A program made the position numbers and the translations under genes. DNA of 64,000 nucleotides from Xestospongia muta (taxonomy: Eukaryota; Porifera; Demospongiae; Haplosclerida; Petrosiidae), in assembly GCA_963693285.1 (NCBI GenBank), contig OY848927.1:3958643-4022642 (forward strand). Reading direction: 5' to 3'. This document shows, one piece after another, positions 54,401 to 64,000 of this stretch (position 1 is the first letter of the stretch; every line of letters starts with the position of its first letter). Below the pieces are notes generated by a model, which made no database searches, had not been told where the DNA came from, and saw only the letters and a program-made list of their open reading frames with translations.

Positions 54401-55968
54401 GTACATTTGTTTATTTATTTTAGTTGTTTGATTCAGTCTTGTTAACTCAATCTCAAAAAGCTGGTGGAAGTAGTGGTAAGAAAACAGAGGATATATTAGA
54501 TGAAATAGCTGCTGATATCCTATCAAAAGTAAGACAGACTATAAAACTTCAACTATGTGTCTCTCTCCTGTTCTGTGTAGCTGCCAAAGATCTTTGATCT
54601 GGAAGCAGCTATTACCAAGTATCCAGTTCGTTATGAGGAGAGCATGAACACTGTCTTAGTCCAGGAAATGGAGAGATTTAATCGCCTGACATCTGCCATA
54701 CGTACTAGTCTCAGTAACTTACGTAAAGCAATCAAAGGGTTAGTGGTCATGAACTCTGACCTTGAGGCATTAGCTCACAGTTTGTTAATTGGAAAGGTAA
54801 CATCAAAATCACAAAAGTATTGAATTAATAGTTCTCAATAGGTACCTGAGTTTTGGGCCAAGAGGTCATATCCTAGTTTAAAACCCCTCGGCAGTTATAT
54901 CACTGATCTACTTGCTCGATTAAAGTTTTTGCAGGATTGGATGGACAATGGAAAGCCACCTGTGTTTTGGATATCTGGTTTTTACTTCACACAAGTAAGT
55001 AGTATAGACTACATACTGTAATGGCTGCAGAGTGTTGATGCCTGCCTCTCTTGACTGTTGTGTTTATTTAAGTCCATTGAAGGAAGATAGTGTATTTTGA
55101 AAGTGTTAGCTCAAACTATTTACATTGCATTTATATAACTGTAGTACTAAGTGATATTAAATGGAATGTTTATATTGTATCTTCAATATAGGCCTTTTTA
55201 ACAGGTGCTTTGCAAAACTATGCCAGAAAATTTGTCATTCCAATTGACAAACTTGCTTTTGATTATGAAGTATTAGCTGTTGACTCCAAAGACACACCTC
55301 CAGAGGATGGTGTGTATATATATGGGCTATATCTTGATGGAGCAAGATGGGATAGGGACACGTAAGATTATAGGTGTACTATATTACTGTTATATGTCTT
55401 AATATTATAGTGGACTGTTGGCTGAACAACATCCCAAGATCTTGTATGATTCTGTACCAGTTATCTGGTTGAAACCAAGTAAGAAATTCATTCATCCATT
55501 CATCCATCTACCTATTCATTTATCCATCTATTCATCCATCTATCCATCCATCTACCTATTCATTTATTCATCCATTTATCCATCTACCTTTTCATTTATT
55601 CATCCATTCATCCATCTACCTATTCATTTATTCATCCATCCATCCATCTACCTATTCATTTATTCATCCATTTATCCATCTACCTTTTCATTTATTCATC
55701 CATTCACCATCTACCTATTCATTTATTCATCCATTTATCCATCTACCTATTCATTCATCCATCCATCCATTTCTTAGATAAAAAAGCTGACATTGAAGAG
55801 AGAGGTGCCTATGTATGTCCTCTTTATAAGACTAGTGCACGTCGTGGTGTACTATCAACCACAGGTCACTCCACTAATTATGTTCTACCTATTAAATTAC
55901 TTACTGACAAACCTATTAAACACTGGATATTAAGGGGCGTTGCCTTACTTTGTCAATTGGATGACTAG
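39579..55968 (+). CDS. Axonemal inner-arm dynein heavy chain (DNAH3/7/12 type)
   Basis: A many-exon gene of about 16.4 kb encoding very roughly 3,900 residues, usual for this class of single-headed inner-arm heavy chain. The start ATG 39579 (MATSEK) splices to a Pro/Ser/Tyr-rich N-terminus. Tail about 39700-42770; linker about 42800-44640 ([20 protein letters not shown]). AAA1 about 44700-45610 with GPAGTGKTE and [14 protein letters not shown]2 about 46015-46600 with an unusual P-loop (GGPFASKTK); AAA3 about 47365-48350 with GPTGTGKT and [13 protein letters not shown]4 about 48795-49500 with GVGGSGRQS. The stalk coiled coil and microtubule-binding tip span about 49670-51030. AAA5-AAA6 and the C-terminal domain follow, ending [12 protein letters not shown] then TAG at 55966. 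It converts ATP hydrolysis at AAA1 into sliding of ciliary doublets. No frame break was found. DNAH1 or another group member is the alternative for exact orthology. Confidence 0.92.
48380..48434. repeat. (CT)n microsatellite in a dynein intron
   Basis: An almost pure CT run of about 55 bp forms an extended polypyrimidine tract directly before the acceptor (CTCCTAG) of the next dynein exon, so length changes could affect splicing. Confidence 0.93.
55485..55777. repeat. Minisatellite in the penultimate dynein intron
   Basis: Degenerate tandem repeats built from ATTCATCCATC and CTACCTATTCATTTATTC units fill the intron between the exon ending at the codons for WLKP and the last exon beginning near 55779. 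The open frame through it (many Ile, His, Ser and Tyr residues) is an artefact of the repeat. Confidence 0.9.
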
Positions 55969-56590
55969 AGTCGCCATATGGTAACCCACTTCACTTAACA
56001 TGTAACTCATTGTCTTTTGTTGTTTAACAGTAATTGTATATTGTGTAAACTATAATTATACTGTTATATTATATGAACAATTGAATTAACCAAATATCTG
56101 AAAGTATCATGTGACAGCACTGACTATGTAGTTATGGCCCAGATTGTCCATTGAAATGTATTGGCAGAAAACAATTACATCAGTAGGTAATAGCTCTCAG
56201 TAGTTGAGACAGCCTTTCTTTGTACAATACCCATCCTATGACCTAGATGTCTTAAGAACTTAAGTGGCTCATGTGCAATAGCTCCCAAAGTTCTATTGCC
56301 ACTGGAATATTTGGCCTCAAGACAGAAAGAAAGTGTACAGTTTTAGATAAGTAATTCTTATTCAGTCTTATTGTGGTTCTTTTGACATCTAAGATCCAAA
56401 CTTTAAGTTTGAAAATACTTAAATTCTAACAGGAAAATATAATACAATGAACATACATGTAGTAGCCATCCATTATCAAACAATATCAGATTTATTAAAA
56501 TTAAGAGATAATTAGTATCATCTAAAGAAGAAACAAATAGGACTACAAAAACAAGTGGTGTGGCCTATTAAACTAAAAACCACGACCACC
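55969..56590. other. Tail-to-tail spacer between dynein and FRMD4-like genes
   Basis: A 622-bp spacer between the dynein stop and the last codon of the convergent FRMD4-like gene. It should hold both 3' UTRs. No gene, repeat array or structured element was noticed. Confidence 0.75.
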
Positions 56591-58532
56591 TTATACCAGT
56601 GTTCCCTCATCTTGATCCATCATAAGTGCTTCTTGCAAGTCCATTTCTCTCTCTTTAAATGACAGATTATGGAGAGAGTGAGGTGGTTGAGAACTAGCCC
56701 TCTGATAATCAAAACTCCCTGGGGGAGGAGGGGTGCCAGATGAGTGGGTAGAATGAGGACGTTGTCTCATAGATAAACTACTAGGTACATGATAAGGATA
56801 GGAACTGGGTGGAATGGGTTCTGGACTGAATGCCCCAGAATTGGAACGATAAGAAGAGCGATGGTTTGTTGGTGAGAAGAAGGATTCAGGTGAAGAACGT
56901 GAAGGTTGATTATAAGGAGAGGTAGGTACTGTAGGAGGATAGTATGAACTACGTCCATCAAGAGAGCTCCGCCCATGAGGCATTCTTTGTGGAGTGCCAT
57001 TAGGACTGCTCTGTTTTTCATGAGTGTAATGTTGAAGTAGATCATCAGCTAAGTTTCCTCCACGAATTGCAGATTCATCATAACGAGATGTTCCTAAGGA
57101 TGCGACACTAGCACGTGAAGAGGGATCATAGAAAGAATCATTTAAGTCAGAATAGTAACTGGAATTGAAGGATCGGTTTGAGTCTGTGAGATAAGAAGTG
57201 GAACCAGGATAGGCCAGAGAACGTGTTCCAGTTAATTGACGGTGAGAGGAAGGTGATGGAAGGCGTGGTAACTCTGAGATATCATGAAGAGCAGATGTAC
57301 TTTTATGAAGAGGTGATTTTTGAGTTGAGACAAGGGGAGACAACTGTTGAGGAGAGTCATCAAATATCATTTTTGCTAAATAGGAGTCATCAACAGTTGT
57401 TCCTGAATTAGGAGAAGTATGACGCACTGATCGTCGAGAAAAAGAACCAGTAGATGAGGAGCTTGGAGGAGGAAGAGAGAAACCTAGGACAAGAAAAGCA
57501 ATGGCTAGAACTTTGATGTGCTTTGAGATTTCATCACAACTTAGGGTGGAGCATAATTACATGTAGATGGGTGGGGCATGTATGTGGGTGTGGTATAAGT
57601 ATATCATTGCTTACCTGGGGAGTCAAATCTATCTGATCCTCTACGTTGTGACCTTTTCATGTCTGCCAATTTCTCTTCAAGTTTCTGATACTTTTCTTCA
57701 GCACGTTTCACATCTTTCTTGCGATCTTTCTTCATTTGACGAGACTTGGCCTGTTCTACTAGTGTCTTGTTTGCTTCTATAATGGCAGACTGAACCTCTA
57801 ACTGTTTCTCTAACTCTTCTACAGCGTCTCCTTCGCCCTATAATATTGAAATATTAAGTTAATTAAAATGCAGCATTTTTCTCTTCCTTACAATGGATTC
57901 ATTTTTGTCTAGTACAAATTTTGAAAATTTGAAATTGATGCCAAACTTAGTTCTCATTTTCTCGATCTCTTCAGCAGTCAGACCTTCAGGGGGAACCCCT
58001 GTAATTTGCTAAATAAAAGAAAAAAGTTTATCAACTAAACAGCTGGAAACTAAAACAATATCCAGTAAAGTATATATCACTAAGTACCATTTCTTTAATC
58101 AGTAGTTCCTTATACGAAGTTAGTTTCTTCTCTAATGTGTCCACTAATTCTTCTCTTCTTGACAACAAAGCACCATACATCTCTTGTTGGGCTTTCTTAG
58201 CAGCTGCTACTGCCTCTGCCGTAGCTAGAGAGAAAAATAAGCAAGTCATGTGATAATCACATGACACAACAAGTGCCATGTCCCACCCACCACCTGTAGC
58301 TTGGTTGGACTTGCCGGACTCGATACTCAAACTGGAATGACTGCTACTGGGAGAGATACTACTGCCATGACGATGTTTTCTGTTGAGATGACGAAGGATT
58401 TCAGGTATTGTCATACCAGGCTGTAAGAACAATAGAATGTCCATTTATATAAATATTCTACTGTTACCTTCGGGTCATCAGGATCTGTTGAAGCAAACTC
58501 ACTTGTCTAATAGTGTGTGTGTGTGTGTGTAT

Positions 58533-58565
<33 letters not shown>

Positions 58566-59912
58566 GGGGAAGAGATTTAACCTCCAGATTCAATTCAACT
58601 GACTCACCTTTGCTGTCCTTTGTGATCGATAAAACACATGCTGATCTCTGACCATCTTCCATATTGCAATTACAACTTTAGCATTTTTACCATACCAAGA
58701 CAATAATGTCACTGGATTAGTTTGATAGCCTTTCCTAGGTGATCTGAAGGTTTGCAAGTAATAACATAAAACTCCACCCAATACCACACCCACCTAGTAT
58801 TAGTGTATACTTCTACAGAAAACTTTTTATCCTTATAGTATATATTCTGTAGATTCATCCATTGATAATGCTGTTAATAACATAAATTAATAACTATCTC
58901 ATCGTTATTACATACCGTTATAGGATCATTCCTGTTGTCATAGAGACAATGAACAATACCATCAGGCCCCACCCCTAACCATAACGGAGTGTTGTTCTTA
59001 TCCTATGTGAGATGAGAGAATAGATAATGATAGATATAGAATTAAATAGAGTTGTTACCTTGACTTCAAAGTAATGATAAGAGTACATTGGTAATGATTG
59101 GACTATTTCAAGATATCGAAAAATAGCTTCACCACGAGAAAATTTGGCAAACAATTTATAATGACGTAACACTTGATCCTCACTAATAGACAGATAAAGA
59201 GTGAAATGGACAGATAGAAAGAGAAATGGATAGACAGAAAGAGTGAAATGGATAGACAGAAAGAGTGAAATGGATAGACAGTAGTAAAGAGAACAAGAAG
59301 ATAATCCATAATTCTTACCAAGACTTGACACTTTGCTTATGAAATATGTAAGCTGGAATAACAGGTAGTCCCTGAAATAACTTTAATGCTTCTTCCTCTC
59401 TAGTATTTGAAATATGTGAATCTATTTGATGTTATCTACTAAATTTACGTTGAGAAAGGTCCAAAGTTAGCTTGCATTACGAGAGCTGCTAGTTCAAAGA
59501 TAGTCTGATCATCTGTAATGATCTCAGACTTCTCAATAGCTTTACGAGTTTGTACATATAGTAGCTCAACAGTCATGTGATCTTGAAGGTCTTGGTATGT
59601 GTCTACATAATATCTAAAGTAGTGAATGGATGAATAAAGAAAAAATGGACAGATAGGATGACATTGCTTACTTGAAGGCAAATTGTAATTTGATAGGATC
59701 AGTTCCCTTAGGAATATCTTGTGAAGGGTCTAGGACAGATTTATCCATTTCTAGCCAGTTACGATATCTGTCAATAGGATAGGTCACATAACAGTCATGT
59801 GACAGTGATTTGCTCACCCTTCTCCTTCAGTTAGAAGACCAAAGTAGAACTTCTCTTTGATTTTGCAATGTGAAGCTGCCATATTGAGGAGATCACTGGC
59901 TTGTAATGATGG

Positions 59913-59975
<63 letters not shown>

Positions 59976-61700
59976 CAGTGAAAATCAAAGTGTATTAGTC
60001 TGATAATTAACACATAGCATTGATGTCATCACAGACTACTACTCAACCAGTTCACAAGTACATTTTATTGATAAGTATAGTAGTATACAACTATTTCACA
60101 AATCATAAGATTATAAGAATACTCAACATTTTGATGATAACAATCAGTGGCCACAAACCACAAACAATATATGATACCAATGAGGCATTTCCAACTATAT
60201 ACTTCCACCTCTCCCTTCCTCCCTTTGTCACAATATAAACAGCAAGTATATAAAGTGGTGTGAAAAGCGAGTATGCAATGTCACTTAATATATTATGATC
60301 TGATCTTGTGCTGCCAAATCATGCCATATTTTGAATGTCATCTACTGTCATTAACTCCCACACAAACATTGTAGATACAACTAAATAATACAGTATATAC
60401 TATATCAGAATGTACATGTATGGTAAAAAATACTAGAATCTCCTCCACTACTCTTTGAATGGAATAGCATGCTAATATAGCCAAGACTAGCTGGATGCTA
60501 GCCATAATGTCTAGCAAAGATGATACAGGTATAGTGTGTGAAAGAACAGATAGTAAAAACAGCTGATAAATATTACTGGTGACCACCTATGCTTCTTTAG
60601 ATATACTTCAGTAAATGTATGACACTAGATGTTCTGAGTATAGAGGGTGTCTGTTATGAGACAATCCACTATAGAGCTATTGGTAAAACACCAATATCCA
60701 CAAAATCTGCTAACTAATTAATGTGTGGGAGTATAGGATGCCATGGTAACCAATTAACCACCTGACCCCAAAAAATGGATGCTGTGAAAACAGTCACATC
60801 ATGTGCATCAACTAATGGTTTGTCTGATTATGTTTACATTACTTTTATTATAGGCAACCAGGATAACTTACATTAAAATAAGACAACAAAGATTGATTAC
60901 ATTATGTATCAAAATGTACACATCCTTATGGCTATTAACTTAGAAGTGTGTACATATATAACACCCATTAGATTATACAGTCACATATGGTATTGCTTAC
61001 ATGTGTGTACATATATAACACCCATTAGATTATACAGTCACATATGGTATTGCTTACATGTGTGTACATATATAACACCCATTAGATTATACAGTCACAT
61101 ATGGTATTGCTTACACGTGTGTACATATATAACACCCATTAGATTATACAGTCACATATGGTATTGCTTACATGTGTGTACATATATAACACCCATTAGA
61201 TTATACAGTCATTTATGGAATTGCTTAAATGTGTGTACATATATAACACCCATTAGATTATATAGTTGTTTATGGTATTATTTTGAGGTCCAATATTGAA
61301 CAGATGTTTACTAAACAATCTAATTACTAATGGTCAACAACACGATCTGACACTATCATGAATTTAAGAAAGAGCTTGACAACACCTGTAAACAACAATT
61401 TAAAAAGACCTTTAATTCCCACTACAATATGTCTCCAAGCGTCTACTACTGTCAGTGCCTAACTATGGATCTTTTGATCTAGAGACATAAATATGAATAT
61501 TATTACAAGTAACTATGGTTATGTTCACTTGTAAAACTTGCAACACAACATATGTTTCAATTGTTTTAAACACTTTATATTATGTACATTATAATATGTG
61601 TATCACATGACTGTCATGTGATGCTTCTTACTTGTACAGGAATTGTGAACTGAGTTTCATCAGGCAAGATGACAATGCACTCGCGTGATGTTTCTGGCAT
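56591..61700 (-). CDS. FRMD4: FRMD4-like FERM and CUPID domain protein
   Basis: Start ATG 61700 opens a 69-bp exon (MPETSRECIVILPDETQFTI), the first strand of a FERM F1 lobe. After a 1.7-kb intron the FERM domain continues from 59914 (SLQASDLLNMAASHCKIKEK) through 58800 (LFAKFSRGEAIFRYLE, then LPMYSYHYFEVK). Next come a FERM-adjacent segment (58600-58745), a short Ser-rich linker, and a coiled-coil CUPID/DUF3338-type region (about 58210-57610: REELVDTLEKKLTSYKELL, then PPEGLTAEEIEKMRTKFGI). The last exons are Ser/Pro/Tyr-rich and probably disordered, ending at TAA 56591. FRMD4A/B proteins carry FERM plus this domain, bind cytohesins and Par3, and promote Arf6 activation and epithelial polarity; the same cytoplasmic cortex role is inferred. 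The first ATG upstream of the FERM sequence was taken as start. Confidence 0.8.
58508..58570. repeat. (GT)n-(GA)n-(G)n compound microsatellite
   Basis: GTGTGT, then GAGAGA, then about 16 consecutive G bases, in an intron of the FRMD4-like gene. The poly-G run is unusual for this AT-rich window. Confidence 0.92.
59912..59975. repeat. (GA)n microsatellite beside FERM exon 2
   Basis: About 64 bp of GA repeats on the plus strand. On the coding strand it is a CT tract directly preceding the acceptor (CTCATAG) of the second exon of the FRMD4-like gene. Confidence 0.93.
60942..61275. repeat. 57-bp minisatellite in intron 1 of the FRMD4-like gene
   Basis: About six tandem copies of a 57-bp unit containing GTGTGTACATATATAACACC. 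The unit length is a multiple of three and free of stops in one plus-strand frame, so it gives a false 131-codon open frame with a 19-residue repeat. The first copies are almost identical; the last two are diverged. Confidence 0.93.
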
Positions 61701-62098
61701 TTTGAGGAGATGACGTCAATCCTATATGAGAAATGTAGTAAAATACTCATTTGTATAATTTATAACTACTAATGATTTAATTTAAAGCTATAATCGTCCT
61801 TTATACTTCGAACACCTATTGAACAAAGGTGACTTAATTAATGATTTAATGTACATCTGATTGACATGAATTATACAATACAACAATATCTCCTACCTCG
61901 TGTATTAATATCACAAATTATTACTTGGAAACTGGAAAGGTTCAATACACTATAGAGACAAGGCCCAGATCACTTGACAAAGAAATATAAACGATCGGAG
62001 ACAAGCAGCGAGATGAAGGGAAACAACGCGTGGGAGGGGCTTCGCAGCCATTTCAGCCACGCCCATACAACACCTGCAAGTGGGTGTGTCTGTCAACA
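61701..62098. promoter_or_regulatory. Shared upstream region of FRMD4-like and DNase genes
   Basis: A 398-bp gap separates two divergent start codons. A perfect palindromic CRE/ATF site TGACGTCA lies at 61711-61718, 11 bp upstream of the FRMD4-like ATG. Near the DNase gene the sequence turns GC-richer (61990-62060), and an out-of-frame ATG at about 62013 could open a short upstream frame. Confidence 0.55.
61711..61718. promoter_or_regulatory. CRE/ATF-type site
   Basis: Perfect 8-bp palindrome TGACGTCA, the full consensus for CREB/ATF-family factors. It may lie in the 5' UTR of the FRMD4-like gene. Eight bases can occur by chance. Confidence 0.35.
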
Positions 62099-63744
62099 AT
62101 GCGAGCTTCTTTGCCTTTACTACGGCTTAGTTTCTTCTTACTAGCTCTTAGCTCTCTGTATGGAGAGATTTCAGCTCTTAATATATTGTCTTTTAATGTG
62201 AGGCAATTTGGAATGACCAAATATTCAAAACAACCAGTTATTGATACACTAATAAAAGTAAGTGAATGGTTTATCTTATAACAATTGAACCTTTCTCATT
62301 AGATAGTACAGAAATATGACCTGATATTAATATTAGAACTTGTTGATGTCAGTCAAACTGTTCTACCTGGTTTTGTAAACCAGTTAAACCAGTAAGTCCA
62401 GATCAATACAATAGCCTCTCATATTACATTACAACTGTTATAGAAATGTTACTGATCAAGGCTTAATATACAATTATTCACTAAGTGAACGTGTTGGACG
62501 TAGCAATAATAAAGAGCAATATGTCTTCATATACAGGTATTTAACTAATGCTAATGCAGCATGCACACAACCAATATTAAAATAAACAATAATGTTGCAT
62601 TGTGGGGGTGCCCCAAATATTAAAATTTTGATTAGAAAGATATAATTATTATTAAGACCGTGTTTTTGCACTATTCAATTTGTCTGTTTTTATTGTAGGG
62701 TTGATGCAATACAAGTATTAAATACATACCAATATCCTGATAGTGGTGATGTCTTTGAACGACCACCATATGCTGTGTTAGTGAGAAGTATTAACAGACA
62801 TAGTGGAGGTTATATAACACACTATACTATATACACAATAGAATAAAGATGACAATAGCTGTGAGACATTTTATAACTGATAAAATAACTTAGTTCTTTT
62901 ACTATCTTTTCTTTCTCTAGACCTACCAAGTTTCTTTTTGATTGCTATTCATACTAAACCTACAGATACTGTGGCTGAGTTAAATCACCTTGATGATGTC
63001 TTTAGAGTAACCAGTATTCAGTTCTCTACACAGCTGGGAATGATACTAGGTGATCTAAATGCTGACTGCAGCTATCTCTCTCAAACCAGGTATAACACGC
63101 TTGACCTGGTTCTTAATACCAGTTTTACATGGTGGATTGGTAATGATATTGATACAACAACTGGAGCATCAGAATGTGCTTATGATCGGTTAGGAATGGT
63201 TTGTTTTGGCTGGTGATTACAATTATATTCCCTTAGAATAATTACATATTCTGATCTTAGTGGATATGTTGTTAATAACAGTGCCCGAGTTGTTCTATTT
63301 GATAGCCAATACAACTTAACATCTAGTCAGGTCAGTTGATAACAAATCTCGTGCATAAAATTGTAATCATTTTAAAAATTTAAAATCATGATCATGGTGA
63401 CATTTGATCTCATTTTTCCCTATAGACGACTGATGTCAGTGATCATTATCCTGTAGAGATTACATTACAAGGTGAGTTGTGATTATGATTCTCTATCACA
63501 CACGCACAAAATAAATTAAACCTATTGTTTTAATTTATGTACTAATTTTACACTATTACTAAAATTGGATCTGGTTTAGAGATTGCTCTTAGCATTAAGA
63601 GTTGCTAAAATTCCTAAATGCTATTTATAATTGTCTTAATTCTCTCCTTGTGACACTACAGGAAGTCCCTTTCCAAACAGCAGTACCAGATTGAACTGTC
63701 TACCTGCTCTACTTTTGTTTCTTTTATTGATTGCAATAGCATAA
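62099..63744 (+). CDS. DNase I family endonuclease, secreted or GPI-anchored
   Basis: Seven to eight short exons. ATG 62099 opens a signal peptide (MRASLPLLRLSFFLLALSSL), then the mature DNase I fold: LNILSFNVRQFG (strand 1), LILELVDV with the metal-binding Glu, LIAIHTKPTDTVAELN with the catalytic His, GDLNADCSYL with catalytic Asp and Asn, the second Asp in IGNDID, and SDHYPVEI with the second catalytic His near 63440. All hallmark residues are present, so it should cleave DNA outside the cell or at the surface with Ca/Mg. The end (PNSSTRLN followed by LPALLLFLLLIAIA and TAA 63742) looks like a GPI-anchor signal. The first in-frame ATG was chosen; no ATG lies upstream in this frame back to about 62030. 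Confidence 0.87.
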
Positions 63745-64000
63745 CTTTTTATATATGCTATATGGACATAAATTTATGTGTGTATTATTATGTAGTATAA
63801 TTATACATATGGATTACATATAAAAGAATGTATAATTTTTTAATGTTTTCTAAATTTTTTTATTGATTTAAATACACATTACATAACAGAGACAAAAACA
63901 GTGTGAGTGGTTAAAAATCATAATTTCACTATAGAACAAAAAATGCAAATAGTTAGTTACAGAAAAAGGGACCACATCTCACAAACAATATAATACATAT
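63745..64000. other. 3' flank of the DNase gene
   Basis: AT-rich sequence to the window end. It should contain the DNase 3' UTR and polyadenylation site; no further gene start was recognised. Confidence 0.6.

Noticed and set aside
55418..55777. 119-codon frame rich in Ile, His, Ser and Tyr
   Set aside because: A real dynein exon reading on into an intronic minisatellite; the splice donor at the start of the repeat ends the coding part.
60040..60900. Possible gene in the large first intron of the FRMD4-like gene
   Set aside because: Only short unrelated frames, no splice-consistent exon chain and no recognisable domain on either strand.
60904..61299. 131-codon plus-strand open frame with 19-residue repeats
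   Set aside because: It is the translation of a 57-bp minisatellite inside intron 1 of the FRMD4-like gene; the unit length is a multiple of three, so the frame stays open by chance.

Overview
This window is nuclear DNA of a metazoan with a compact, AT-rich genome. Introns are mostly 45-60 bp and the genes are cilium-, receptor- and polarity-type animal genes. The gene style (many Ig/FN3 receptors, one Ig-like exon type with a C-C-L-P motif) suggests a demosponge such as Amphimedon; that attribution is inference. No rRNA, tRNA, CRISPR array or recognisable transposon was seen.

Positions 1-35331 (minus strand) hold a head-to-tail array of five paralogous receptor-type protein tyrosine phosphatase (RPTP) genes, called RPTP-1 to RPTP-5 from left to right. 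The array very probably continues to the left of the window. Each gene encodes a signal peptide, Ig-like and fibronectin type III (FN3) ectodomains, one transmembrane helix, and a juxtamembrane exon with three ITIM-like tyrosine motifs and a proline-rich SH3-type site. These are followed by an intact catalytic PTP domain (D1: WPD loop, HCSAGVGRTG) and a degenerate second PTP domain (D2: W-S-N-D loop, C-S-D-T-V-S-R). The intracellular part is nearly constant. The ectodomain is rearranged between copies: a duplicated Ig-FN3 pair and a divergent FN3 pair in RPTP-4, a missing distal exon and an extra stalk exon in RPTP-5, and a broken Ig/FN3 fusion exon in RPTP-1. A 408-bp stretch is identical between RPTP-1 and RPTP-2. 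A tandem receptor family with a variable outside, an inhibitory-type tail and its own phosphatase is the most interesting system here.

Positions 35876-55968 hold a head-to-head ciliary pair, IQUB (minus) and an inner-arm axonemal dynein heavy chain (plus). They share a 228-bp intergenic promoter containing a perfect RFX X-box palindrome. IQUB proteins are linked to radial spokes and the dynein to inner-arm motility, so co-expression is expected.

Positions 56591-63744 hold a second head-to-head pair. One is a FERM plus CUPID-domain protein of the FRMD4 type (minus), which is tail-to-tail with the dynein gene. The other is a secreted or GPI-anchored DNase I family nuclease (plus). Introns and gaps carry several micro- and minisatellites.
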